The notes beneath the pieces are model-generated. The model was not told the origin of the DNA. It ran no database searches and worked only from the letters and a program-made list of their open reading frames with translations. This document shows, piece after piece, positions 9,089-15,540 of a DNA stretch of 64,000 nt. Numbering within the stretch: the stretch's first letter is position 1; each line of letters opens with the position of its first letter. Source of the stretch: Geothrix edaphica (GTDB taxonomy: Bacteria > Acidobacteriota > Holophagae > Holophagales > Holophagaceae); contig NZ_BSDC01000001.1 in assembly GCF_030268045.1 (NCBI RefSeq), forward strand, positions 1,364,001 through 1,428,000. Direction: 5' to 3'. The position numbers were made by a program, and so were the translations under genes.

Positions 9089-9123
9089 AGGGGCGCACCC
9101 GAGCGCCCCTGAGGTTGAACCTC
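9089..9123 (-). promoter_or_regulatory. Inverted repeats in the ileS leader
   Basis: Two adjacent palindromes lie 20-54 nt upstream of the ileS start: AGGGGCGC-ACCCGA-GCGCCCCT (9089-9110, perfect 8-bp stem) and GAGGTT-G-AACCTC (9111-9123). On the mRNA they would form a GC-rich hairpin close to the start codon. I see no T-box consensus, so the regulator, if any, is unknown. Confidence 0.4.
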
Positions 9124-9157
9124 CAGTTCAGCACGGGAAACCCTTCTCTTACAAGAG

Positions 9158-9182
9158 AAAGGGCCCGGAGTCCGGGCCCTTT
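9158..9182 (-). terminator. Rho-independent terminator after mscL
   Basis: Near-perfect palindrome: AAAGGGCCCGGA (9158-9169) pairs with TCCGGGCCCTTT (9171-9182). On the minus strand the stem ends in a T-rich run (TTTCTCTT). It sits 19 nt past the mscL stop codon and separates mscL from the ileS promoter region. Confidence 0.8.
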
Positions 9183-9201
9183 CCGATCCTTGCGGAGATC
9201 C

Positions 9202-9585
9202 CTACAGCTGGCTGGTGCAGTACTTGCAGCGGGTGGCCTTGAGGGGCACCTGCTCCAGGCAGGCGGGGCACTCCTTGGTGGTGGGAGCTGCCTCTTCCTT
9301 CTTGATGAACCTGCCCAGGAACTTGATCAGCACGAGGAAGACCACCAGGGCGATGATCAGGAAGTTCACCGTGGCGCCCAGCACCGTGCCGATGCGGAAC
9401 TTGCCGAGCACCCACTCCTCCCACTTGATATTGGCGGGGAGCACCGTGGTCACCAGGGGCATCACGAGGCCATCCACAAAGGCCGTGATGATTTTCCCGA
9501 AGGCGCCGCCAATGACCACGGCGATGGCCAGATCAACCACATTGCCCTTCATGATGAAGGCCTTGAACTCGTCCTTCATGGACAT
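9202..9585 (-). CDS. mscL: Large-conductance mechanosensitive channel with C-terminal zinc-ribbon-like tail
   Basis: A 127-aa MscL: N-terminal amphipathic M-K-D-E-F-K-A-F-I-M-K-G-N-V-V-D-L-A, first membrane helix with the A-V-V-I-G-G-A-F-G-K-I pore motif (about 15-45) and second helix (about 70-95). It opens under membrane tension to release solutes on hypo-osmotic shock. Instead of the usual charged C-terminal helix the protein ends with four cysteines (C106, C109, C120, C123; C-P-A-C … C-K-Y-C), a small zinc-ribbon-like knuckle. Some other MscL proteins carry a similar tail as far as I recall. Confidence 0.93.
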   Translation of the reverse strand: MSMKDEFKAFIMKGNVVDLAIAVVIGGAFGKIITAFVDGLVMPLVTTVLPANIKWEEWVLGKFRIGTVLGATVNFLIIALVVFLVLIKFLGRFIKKEEAAPTTKECPACLEQVPLKATRCKYCTSQL

Positions 9586-9607
9586 GGCGTTCCTCCGGAA
9601 CCAGGTG

Positions 9608-9633
9608 GGCGGGAGCCCCGAAAGGCCCCCGCC
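9608..9633 (-). terminator. Hairpin between the porin gene and mscL
   Basis: GGCGGGAGCC and GGCCCCCGCC form a 10-bp stem with one mismatch in the 57-bp gap between the two minus-strand genes. No U-tract follows on the minus strand, so it may be a partial terminator or an mRNA end-stabilising hairpin. Confidence 0.35.
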
Positions 9634-9642
9634 GTCATGGGA

Positions 9643-10746
9643 CTACTTCTTGGGGGCGGATTCCACGGTGTCCGTGGTGATCTGACGGACTTCGGCCTTG
9701 CCGTCCTTCACCTTCACGTCGATCTCGACGCGGCGGTTCTTGGCCTGGCCGTCCTTGGTCTTGTTGTCGGCGATGGGCTTGTCAGGGCCCACGCCCACAG
9801 TGGTCACCTTGGAGGCGGGAATGCCGGAGTCGACCAGGACCTTGGCCACGGCATCAGCCCGGCGCTTGGCCAGGGCCTTGTTCACGGCCTTGCTGCCCGT
9901 GGAGGAAGTGTGCCCGCTGACTTCCAGAGAGTACTCACCGGGATAGGCCTTCAGGCTGTCGGCCACCTTGCGGATGGCGGCAGTGCCCTCGGGACCCAGG
10001 TTCGCCTTGCCGTTGGCGAAGTGCAGCACGGCCTCATCCAGGACGATCTTGGCCGGAGGCGGCGGCACGGGCTTGACCACTTCCCTGGGCGGCTCGGGAG
10101 CCGGCGGCGGAGGCGGGGGCGGGGGAGGAGCCACGGGCTCGGGCTTGGGCTCCGGAGCGGGCGGCGGGGGCGGCGGCGGGGGAGCGGGCGCGGCCTTTCT
10201 GCCGCCGCCCCAGGTGTAGCCGAGGCCCAGGGTCACCAGGTACTCGATCCGGGACTTGGGGAGTTCCACGCTCACGGCCTTGGCATTCAGATCCATCATG
10301 AAGTGCTCGGCCAGCTCGCCCATCACGCCGATGCCGCCGTGGTAGTTGAAGCGGGTGGTGGTCTTGTCGCTGGGCGAATAGTTCTTGTTCACATTCGTTC
10401 CGCCCACGCCCGCGGCGAGGTACGGGTACCAGTTGTCGGCGCCCGGCCGGAAGTTGAACAGGCCCGAAAGCAGAAGGTGAGTCTCGTCCCCGGTGGGAGC
10501 GCCCGGAATCTTGTCAGCCTTCAGGTCCTGGTGCAGCGCGCGCAGGTCGACGCCCCAGCGATCGGTGTACCAGTGGCCGATACCCAGGCCGTAGTGGATC
10601 TGATCCTTCAACTCGAAGGGGACCCCAAAGTTCTTGTCCTTCTCGAACATCGTCTGGCCGACATGGCCCATCACCCAGGCCTTGCCTTCCTGAGCAGACA
10701 GGGTGATTGCAGCCCCTGCCAGCAGGAATAGGAGCGTTTTTTTCAT
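9643..10746 (-). CDS. OmpA-family outer-membrane protein with proline-rich linker
   Basis: A 367-aa OprF/OmpA-like protein. Signal peptide 1-18 (MKKTLLFLLAGAAITLS-A-Q), an eight-strand-type beta-barrel (about 20-185), an extreme proline-rich linker of two Pro runs (about 190-235), and a peptidoglycan-binding OmpA C-terminal domain (about 240-350) with F-A-N-G-K-A-N-L, V-x-G-H-T-S-S-T-G and N-R-R-V-E-I. It anchors the outer membrane to peptidoglycan. Start: ATG with GGGAGG 6 nt upstream. A Crp/Fnr-like box overlaps the region just upstream of the ribosome site. Confidence 0.92.
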   Translation of the reverse strand: MKKTLLFLLAGAAITLSAQEGKAWVMGHVGQTMFEKDKNFGVPFELKDQIHYGLGIGHWYTDRWGVDLRALHQDLKADKIPGAPTGDETHLLLSGLFNFRPGADNWYPYLAAGVGGTNVNKNYSPSDKTTTRFNYHGGIGVMGELAEHFMMDLNAKAVSVELPKSRIEYLVTLGLGYTWGGGRKAAPAPPPPPPPPAPEPKPEPVAPPPPPPPPPAPEPPREVVKPVPPPPAKIVLDEAVLHFANGKANLGPEGTAAIRKVADSLKAYPGEYSLEVSGHTSSTGSKAVNKALAKRRADAVAKVLVDSGIPASKVTTVGVGPDKPIADNKTKDGQAKNRRVEIDVKVKDGKAEVRQITTDTVESAPKK

Positions 10747-10761
10747 AATACCTCCCTCGAT

Positions 10762-10777
10762 TGTGATTCACATCACG
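10762..10777 (-). promoter_or_regulatory. Crp/Fnr-family box upstream of the porin gene
   Basis: On the minus strand CGTGA-TGTGAA-TCACA matches the Crp consensus TGTGA-N6-TCACA at 9 of 10 bases and is a perfect GTGAT-N4-ATCAC dyad. It lies 16-31 nt upstream of the porin ATG, so a bound regulator would sit near or downstream of the transcription start. No regulator gene is in the window. Confidence 0.4.
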
Positions 10778-10812
10778 CCACAAACTACTCCCGATGCGCA
10801 CTTTACTTCAAC

Positions 10813-10839
10813 AAAAAAAGAGCCTAATTCCCTTTTTTT
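10813..10839 (-). terminator. Terminator-like AT-rich hairpin upstream of the porin gene
   Basis: On the minus-strand transcript A7-GGG pairs with CUC-U7 (ten pairs including one G-U) around a 7-nt loop. It lies between accB and the porin gene, both on the minus strand, and would separate the two units. The rest of 10778-11001 is AT-rich and holds no gene that I can see; it probably contains the porin promoter. Confidence 0.45.
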
Positions 10840-11001
10840 GCTGTTTCTAGATCAAAAGGATGAAGCCCTCATCGATATGAATTAATCGACTATCCAAACA
10901 CCCAACTTGGGCGGAGATCGGCCAAATCTGCCTTGAATCTCAAGCAGGTCCGAGGCATTGGCATCCTGCATGGACCTCAGGTAAGTACGAGCTGCCGGCC
11001 T

Positions 11002-11120
11002 TCAGGCTTTGGGCGCCACCACTGTGATGAGAGCAGCCCCCGTCTCCACGGTGGCACCCTCCTGGACATGCACGACCGTGACGGTTCCCGTCGTGCTCGT
11101 CTTCAGCTCATTCTGCATCC
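11002..11120 (-). pseudogene. Duplicate of the accB 3' end (39-codon remnant)
   Basis: This stretch repeats the last 39 codons of accB (from M-Q-N-E-L-K to the TGA), offset by 157 bp. Over 117 nt I count 13 differences; 11 fall at the third codon position and only two change the residue (Ile to Val, Glu to Lys). So the copy diverged while it was still under selection as protein; it is not a fresh duplication. It has no biotinyl-lysine motif and no convincing start, and is joined to the intact accB by the hairpin linker 11115-11161. It can be read as the displaced end of an older or foreign accB. Confidence 0.8.
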
Positions 11121-11161
11121 TCTTGGTATCGCCTTTGGCGATACGCAAGGCCTCCAATTCA
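11115..11161 (-). repeat. 47-nt hairpin linker element, copy 1 (accB)
   Basis: Read on the minus strand it starts with the accB TGA, continues with GGAGG, then the perfect 8-bp hairpin GTATCGCCAAAGGCGATAC (11126-11144), and ends in ACCAAGAGGATGC, where the duplicated 3' end of accB begins. The same linker, with the stem changed in a compensated way, occurs twice downstream of uvrB (63286-63331, 63390-63435). Outside the stem-loop and the 3-4 nt after the stop, 29 of 33 aligned bases are identical. Confidence 0.75.
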
Positions 11162-11683
11162 GGCTTCGGGCGCCACGACGGTGATGAGTGCGGCCCCCGT
11201 CTCGACGGTGGCGCCCTCCTGGACATGCACGATCGTGACGGTCCCGGTGGTGCTGGTCTTCAGCTCGTTCTGCATCTTCATGGCCTCCATCACAAGGAGG
11301 GTCTGGCCTTCCTGGACGAGGTCTCCGGATTTCACGAGGAGCTTCACGATCTTGCCGGGCATGGGAGAGGACAGTACGCCCCCACCTGCGCCGGCGCCTC
11401 CGGAACCAGCCAGGAGGGCCCGGCGGGGATCCACCAGCGCGAACTCGTAGGCACCGTCGTAGAGCATGGCCCGGTAGGCGTGGGTGTCCGGGTCCGCCGA
11501 CTTGGCACGGTCCAGGCGGACCTCCACCGAGCGCCCTTCCATGAGGATCGAGTAGCAGCCAGGCTCCAGCTCGAGGATGTCGATGGGATGCCCCTGCCCC
11601 TCCCAGGTCAGCGTGGTCACGCCGTCCTGGTGGAGGAGTTCCACATCAAGGGAGTCCTTGCCGACGAGAAGGGTACGTTTCAT
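11159..11683 (-). CDS. Biotin carboxyl carrier protein of an acyl-CoA carboxylase
   Basis: A 174-aa protein whose C-terminal 70 residues form a biotinyl domain with S-P-M-P-G-K-I-V near 106-113 and the biotinylation motif E-A-M-K-M (Lys136). The N-terminal half (about 1-90) is a linker domain as in propionyl/methylcrotonyl-CoA carboxylase alpha chains. It lies 11 nt downstream of the biotin carboxylase gene; together they equal a split alpha subunit. No carboxyltransferase gene is in the window, so the acyl-CoA substrate is unknown. The last 39 codons are repeated downstream. Confidence 0.9.
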   Translation of the reverse strand: MKRTLLVGKDSLDVELLHQDGVTTLTWEGQGHPIDILELEPGCYSILMEGRSVEVRLDRAKSADPDTHAYRAMLYDGAYEFALVDPRRALLAGSGGAGAGGGVLSSPMPGKIVKLLVKSGDLVQEGQTLLVMEAMKMQNELKTSTTGTVTIVHVQEGATVETGAALITVVAPEA

Positions 11684-11694
11684 CTCTGTCTCCC

Positions 11695-13188
11695 CTACAA
11701 CCGGTTGAACCGGCCCCAGTGCTTCCAGGCGTCGGGTTTCCCGTCGGCATGACCCGCCGGCTGGGCGGCCCGGCGCTGCTCGGTTTCCAGTTCGTGCAGC
11801 AGGGCGGCGGCCACGGCGAACTTCAGGTCGGGGCCCTGCTCCTTCTTCTTCCAGAACGGCTTGTCGAGCATGCCCGTATGAAGCGCGCCCTCGCGGAAGG
11901 GCCCGTGCTCCATCAAGGCTTCATGGAAGGCGATGTTGTGGCGGATGCCCCCGATGCGGTACTCGCCCAGGGCCGCGCGCATGCGCTCGATGGCCTCCAG
12001 GCGCGTGGGCCCCCAGGTGCTCAGCTTGCTGATCATGGGGTCGTAGAACATGGGCACCTCGGCGCCCTCGTACACGCCGCCGTCGTCGCGCACGTTGCGC
12101 CCGCTGGGCGTGCGGAGGAAGGTGATCTTCCCGGGGCTGGGCATGAAGTTCTTGTCCGGGTCCTCGGCGTAGACGCGGCACTCGATGGCCCAGCCGTTGA
12201 GGGGGATCTCCTCTTGGGTCATGGGCAGCTTCTCGCCCCGGGCCACGAGGATCTGCCACTTCACCAGGTCGAGGCCCGTGATCCATTCCGTGACGGGATG
12301 CTCCACCTGCAGGCGGGTGTTCAATTCCAGGAAATAGAAGTTGCGGTCGGCGTCCGCAAGGAACTCGACGGTGCCCGCGCCGACGTAGTCCACGGCCTTG
12401 GCCACCTTCAGGGCCGCCTCGCCCATGGCCCTGCGCATCTCCGGCGTCACGTGGGGGCTGGGAGCCTCTTCGATCACCTTCTGGTGGCGGCGCTGCACCG
12501 AGCATTCCCGCTCGTGCAGGTAGACATGGTTGCCGTGGGTGTCCCCGAAGATCTGGATCTCGATGTGGCGCGGCTGGACGATGGCCTTCTCCACATACAC
12601 GCTGTCGTCGCCGAAGGAGGAGAGGGCCTCGCCCCGGGCCCGGGCCAGGGAGGACGTGAAGTCCTCGGCCTTGTGCACCAGGCGCATGCCCTTGCCGCCA
12701 CCGCCCATGGCGGCCTTGAGCATCACCGGGAAGCCGATCTTCTGGGAGGCCGCGAGCAGTTCTTCGTCGGCCATGGTTTCCTGGATGCCCGGCACCACGG
12801 GACAGCCCGCTCGAAGGGCCACAACCCGGGCGGCGGTCTTGGAGCCCATGCTCTCGATGGATTCGGGCCGTGGCCCGATGAAAGTGATGCCCGCGGCCGC
12901 GAAGGCTCGCGCCGCCTCGGCGTTCTCCGAGAGGAAGCCGTAGCCCGGGTGCACTGCGTCGGCGCCGCTGCGCCGGCAGACGTCAATGATCTTCTCGATC
13001 ACCAGGTAGCTCTCACGGGCCGCGGCGGGGCCGATGCAGTAGGCCTCGTCCGCCATGCGGACGTGCAGGGCGCCACGGTCGGCCTCGGAGTACACCGCTA
13101 CCGTGGGAATCCCCATCTCTCGGCAGGTGCGGATCACTCTCACGGCGATTTCCCCGCGGTTCGCAATCAAGATCTTGGTCACGGCCAT
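11695..13188 (-). CDS. accC: Biotin carboxylase subunit of an acyl-CoA carboxylase
   Basis: A 497-aa biotin carboxylase that uses ATP and bicarbonate to carboxylate biotin. The N-terminal K-I-L-I-A-N-R-G-E-I-A-V motif, the ATP-grasp glycine loop (G-G-G-G-K-G-M-R near residue 165), E-R-E-C-S-V-Q-R-R-H-Q-K and L-Q-V-E-H-P-V-T-E are all present. The frame is open upstream, but the family start is at the ATG 13188 with GAGG about 8 nt before it; the extra upstream codons belong to a duplicated accC start and a palindromic insert. Slightly longer at the C-terminus than the E. coli protein. Confidence 0.93.
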   Translation of the reverse strand: MAVTKILIANRGEIAVRVIRTCREMGIPTVAVYSEADRGALHVRMADEAYCIGPAAARESYLVIEKIIDVCRRSGADAVHPGYGFLSENAEAARAFAAAGITFIGPRPESIESMGSKTAARVVALRAGCPVVPGIQETMADEELLAASQKIGFPVMLKAAMGGGGKGMRLVHKAEDFTSSLARARGEALSSFGDDSVYVEKAIVQPRHIEIQIFGDTHGNHVYLHERECSVQRRHQKVIEEAPSPHVTPEMRRAMGEAALKVAKAVDYVGAGTVEFLADADRNFYFLELNTRLQVEHPVTEWITGLDLVKWQILVARGEKLPMTQEEIPLNGWAIECRVYAEDPDKNFMPSPGKITFLRTPSGRNVRDDGGVYEGAEVPMFYDPMISKLSTWGPTRLEAIERMRAALGEYRIGGIRHNIAFHEALMEHGPFREGALHTGMLDKPFWKKKEQGPDLKFAVAAALLHELETEQRRAAQPAGHADGKPDAWKHWGRFNRL

Positions 13189-13192
13189 CGGC

Positions 13193-13333
13193 TCAACCTC
13201 GCTCATTGGAATCGGATCGCAGGCTTGCGCGGGGACCTGACCCCGATCGCTTCGCTCCCGCTCCCTCGCTCCGCTCGATCGCGGAGGGGTCATCGTCCCC
13301 TCGATTGGCAATGAGGATCTTGGTCACGGGCAT
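13193..13333 (-). pseudogene. Duplicate of the accC 5' end, now a 46-codon leader ORF
   Basis: A second accC start lies 145 bp upstream of the real one: ATG at 13333 with its own GAGG encodes M-P-V-T-K-I-L-I-A-N-R-G, against M-A-V-T-K-I-L-I-A-N-R-G in accC. Over the 36 shared bases six differ, four of them at third positions, and one residue changes. After codon 12 homology stops (13297) and the frame runs through a 70-bp palindrome to a TGA at 13195-13193, four bases before the accC ATG. It may be translated and could couple to accC, but it is best read as a displaced gene start. Confidence 0.7.
13231..13300. repeat. 70-bp imperfect palindrome (REP-like)
   Basis: Outer arms GGGGACC-TGACCCC (13231-13244) and GGGGTCA-TCGTCCCC (13286-13300) pair over 13 bp with a small bulge; inside, GATCGC and GCGATC add a second offset pairing around a C/T-rich core. 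The shape and the GGGGTCAGGTCCCC-type edge recall REP-like elements linked to IS200-type transposases in other genomes, but no transposase is near. It lies exactly between the accC start duplicate and accC. Confidence 0.6.
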
Positions 13334-13361
13334 GGGTGGGCCTCGTCTTCGGGCATGATGG

Positions 13362-13811
13362 ATGGTGATGCGATCCCCCAGACTAGCAAACCCGCTGCTC
13401 GCCATCACGCTCAGCTTCCTGGCAGTCCACTGCGGGCGGAAGGGCGATCCCGTCCCGCGGCCCCGGGCGGCGGCCCAGGCCATGGAGGCCCACCTGGAGG
13501 GGTTGCGGAAGATCCGACTGGTGCTGCCGTCCACGGACATGAACGGGACCCCTCTGGCGGGCGTCGAATCCCTGCGGGTGCTCTACCTGCCCCTGGGCCT
13601 CGCCAAACCCACTCCAGAGGAGGTCTTCAGCCGGGGCGAGGTGGTGCTGGAGCGCCGGCGCCCGGATCTGCCAGGGCCCGGCGAGGCTCTCGTCATGGAC
13701 TTGCAGTCCCTGCAGCGGCCCCCGGGCTGGATCGTCATCGTGGCCGTGCGCCTGGGCGAGGTCCCCGGGCGCCCCAGCGAGGTCCTGCCCTGGCTGGATC
13801 CGGCGCTCTGA
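13362..13811 (+). CDS. Predicted lipoprotein, function unknown
   Basis: A 149-aa protein with a hydrophobic leader and a lipobox-like L-A-V-H-C (His before Cys is atypical) followed by G-R-K-G-D-P-V-P, a sequence common after the lipid cysteine in small LptM-like lipoproteins. The mature part is rich in beta-type sequence; Y-L-P-L, E-V-x-P near the end. ATG codons at 13362 and 13368 are both possible; neither has a strong ribosome site. Only about 28 bp separate it from the accC duplicate, too little for two full promoters. Confidence 0.6.
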   Translation: MVMRSPRLANPLLAITLSFLAVHCGRKGDPVPRPRAAAQAMEAHLEGLRKIRLVLPSTDMNGTPLAGVESLRVLYLPLGLAKPTPEEVFSRGEVVLERRRPDLPGPGEALVMDLQSLQRPPGWIVIVAVRLGEVPGRPSEVLPWLDPAL

Positions 13812-13824
13812 GGGGCTGAAAAGG

Positions 13825-15033
13825 CTACAGGCCGGACTCCCGGGCCTCGAGCCGGTGGCCCCACCACTGCACGACGGCCCGGGCCAGGTCATCCTTGGGC
13901 AGGGGCCCGATGGGAGCCTGGGGCCCCTGGGCGGTGACGGGCGTCAGGGTGTTCGCCTGGGCTCCGAAGGCCCGCCCCCCCTGGATGTCATTGACCAGGA
14001 CCGCATCAAGGCCCTTCTTCTGGAGCTTGGCCGCCGCATGGGCCAGGTGGTCCTCGCTTTCAGCCGCGAAGCCCAGGATCCACTGGCCCGGCCGCTTGGT
14101 GCCAGAGAGGGTGGCGAGGATATCCGGGGTGCGGACCAGAACCATCGTCTCGGGCCCGTCCCCCTTCTTCACCTTCTCCGCGGCGTAGGCCTCCGGCCGC
14201 TGATCGGCCACCGCGGCAGCCCCCACCAGGCCATCGACCGCGCCCCAGCGGGCCTCGCAGGCCGCCAGCATCTCCTGGGCGCTGCGGACGCGGGTCGTCT
14301 CCACACCCCAGGGAGCCGGCAGGTCACCTCCCAGCACCAGCTGCACCTGGGCCCCGGCATCCCGGAAGGCCCTGGCCAGCTCGATGCCCATGGCGCCGGT
14401 GCTCCGGTTGGTGAGGGTGCGAACGGGGTCCAGGTCCTCCCGGGTGGGCCCGGAGGTGATGAGCACCCGCCGCCCCGTCAGGCTGCGGGACTTGGGTGTG
14501 CCATGCAGCAGGATGGCCTCGGCGATGGCGGCGACCTCGGCGAGCTTGCCCGAGCCCTCCTCCCCGCAGGCCAGGACGCCTTCCCCGGGCTCGACCACGG
14601 CGTGGCCGAAGGAGCGCAGCCGGGCCAGGTTAGCCTGCACGGCGGGATGCTCCCACATGCCCGTGTTCATGGCCGGAGCCCACAGGACCGGCGCCCGGGT
14701 GGCCAGCAGCACCGTGCTGAGCAGGTCCGAGGCCAGGCCGTTGGCCGCCTTCCCGATGATGTTGGCCGTCGCGGGCACCACGGCCACCAACTCCGCCCAG
14801 CGGGCCAGTTCGATGTGCTCGATGCTGGGGTTGGCGCGCCACTCGCCCTGGTCCGGGTTGGCCCCGTAGCAGGGCTCGCCCGTGAGGCTGCTGAGCGTGA
14901 GGGGCGTGATGAAGCGGGCGCCCGCCTCGGTGAGGATGCAGCGGACCCGGTGGCCCTGGTTGGCCAGCAACCGGGCCAGATCAGCGGACTTGTAGGCGGC
15001 GATGCCGCCGGTGATGCCGAGGATGATCTGCAT
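13825..15033 (-). CDS. coaBC: Bifunctional phosphopantothenoylcysteine decarboxylase / phosphopantothenate-cysteine ligase
   Basis: A 402-aa CoA biosynthesis enzyme. CoaC half (about 1-180): I-L-G-I-T-G-G-I-A-A-Y-K-S at the N-terminus for FMN binding, the P-A-M-N motif, and V-L-A-C-G-E-E-G-S-G-K-L with the active-site Cys. CoaB half (about 185-402): L-I-T-S-G-P-T-R-E-D-L-D-P-V-R near residue 190 and the ATP/CTP-binding K-K-G-D … K-T-x-D region partly diverged. The ATG at 15033 has AGGAG 8 nt upstream. It is divergent from rpoZ with an 87-bp shared promoter region. Confidence 0.93.
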   Translation of the reverse strand: MQIILGITGGIAAYKSADLARLLANQGHRVRCILTEAGARFITPLTLSSLTGEPCYGANPDQGEWRANPSIEHIELARWAELVAVVPATANIIGKAANGLASDLLSTVLLATRAPVLWAPAMNTGMWEHPAVQANLARLRSFGHAVVEPGEGVLACGEEGSGKLAEVAAIAEAILLHGTPKSRSLTGRRVLITSGPTREDLDPVRTLTNRSTGAMGIELARAFRDAGAQVQLVLGGDLPAPWGVETTRVRSAQEMLAACEARWGAVDGLVGAAAVADQRPEAYAAEKVKKGDGPETMVLVRTPDILATLSGTKRPGQWILGFAAESEDHLAHAAAKLQKKGLDAVLVNDIQGGRAFGAQANTLTPVTAQGPQAPIGPLPKDDLARAVVQWWGHRLEARESGL

Positions 15034-15072
15034 CAGAGAGACTCCTGGAGCCCCCATCCTACTCCAGCCACA

Positions 15073-15101
15073 TTGATTGAACGGCTGGCAGGTGTTATGC
15101 T
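15073..15101 (+). promoter_or_regulatory. Predicted sigma70-type promoter of rpoZ
   Basis: TTGATT (15073-15078) and TATGCT (15096-15101) with a 17-bp spacer, about 20 nt upstream of the rpoZ ATG. It is the best promoter match in the coaBC-rpoZ gap. Confidence 0.55.
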
Positions 15102-15120
15102 TCCTGGTTCGGAGTGGCCC

Positions 15121-15405
15121 ATGACCCAGCGCACCATCGTCCGTGTACCAGAAGAAATCGCCAACAAGTACCGCTTCGTCGTCGTGGCGGGCAAGCGCTG
15201 CGACCAGCTCCAGCGCGGCGCCTTCCCCAAGGTCGAAGTGGTCGTCCCCGTGAACAAGCACGGCCAGGCCCAGGATGCCCCCAAGCTGGCCTCCTTCTGG
15301 GGCCAAGTGGCCATGGCCGAGGTCGAGGAGAACCGTATCGCCTTCGAAGAGCCCGAGATCATCACCATCGAGGACACGACGGTGGTCCCCATCTCCGGCG
15401 AGTGA
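15121..15405 (+). CDS. rpoZ: RNA polymerase omega subunit
   Basis: A 94-aa protein. N-K-Y-R-F-V-V-V-A-G-K-R-C-D-Q-L-Q-R-G-A is the conserved omega core that wraps the beta-prime C-terminus; the C-terminal acidic tail is usual. The ATG has GGAG 6 nt upstream. Proximity to coaBC is common (gmk-rpoZ-coaBC order), although gmk is not here. A strong terminator follows, so rpoZ appears to be transcribed alone. Confidence 0.88.
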   Translation: MTQRTIVRVPEEIANKYRFVVVAGKRCDQLQRGAFPKVEVVVPVNKHGQAQDAPKLASFWGQVAMAEVEENRIAFEEPEIITIEDTTVVPISGE

Positions 15406-15421
15406 AGGCACCTGTTCCCGG

Positions 15422-15447
15422 AAAAGCCCCCGTCCTGGGGGCTTTTT
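15422..15447 (+). terminator. Rho-independent terminator after rpoZ
   Basis: AAAAGCCCCC (15422-15431), loop GTCCT, GGGGGCTTTTT (15437-15447). A perfect stem with a T5 run, 17 nt after the rpoZ stop. Confidence 0.9.
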
Positions 15448-15486
15448 CAGGTCTGGTCAAAATTTCCACATTCGATGAAATAGCTC

Positions 15487-15515
15487 TTGCCGGGTTCCAC
15501 GTGAGACTTCATGAT
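15487..15515 (+). promoter_or_regulatory. Possible promoter of the TetR-exporter operon
   Basis: TTGCCG (15487-15492) and CATGAT (15510-15515) with a 17-bp spacer. The match is weak, but the -10 box overlaps the first bases of a perfect palindrome (15514-15531), the usual layout of an autorepressed TetR promoter. Confidence 0.35.
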
Positions 15516-15531
15516 TCAACGTCTGTTGAAT
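15514..15531. promoter_or_regulatory. Predicted TetR operator
   Basis: Perfect dyad ATTCAAC-GTCT-GTTGAAT (7-bp arms, 4-bp centre) ending 9 nt before the preferred ATG of the TetR gene. It is the obvious binding site for the repressor encoded directly downstream. Confidence 0.6.
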
Positions 15532-15540
15532 TGGAGCCCC

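Noticed and set aside
9070-9157. T-box riboswitch in front of ileS
   Set aside because: The leader is under 90 nt and I find no T-box sequence or specifier loop.
10069-10200. Simple-sequence DNA repeat
   Set aside because: The GGC/GGA-rich run just encodes the two proline stretches of the porin linker.
7243-10731. Very long plus-strand frame (over 1100 codons) opposite ileS, mscL and the porin gene
   Set aside because: It is the antisense shadow of three well-supported genes in GC-rich DNA.
11115-11161. Integron attC site
   Set aside because: The hairpin is too short and lacks the RYYYAAC / GTTRRRY core sites; no integron integrase is visible. XerC at 24564 is of the housekeeping type.
11002-11683. 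Diversity-generating retroelement (template and variable repeat at a gene 3' end)
   Set aside because: Differences between the copies are not limited to adenines, most are silent, and there is no reverse transcriptase near.
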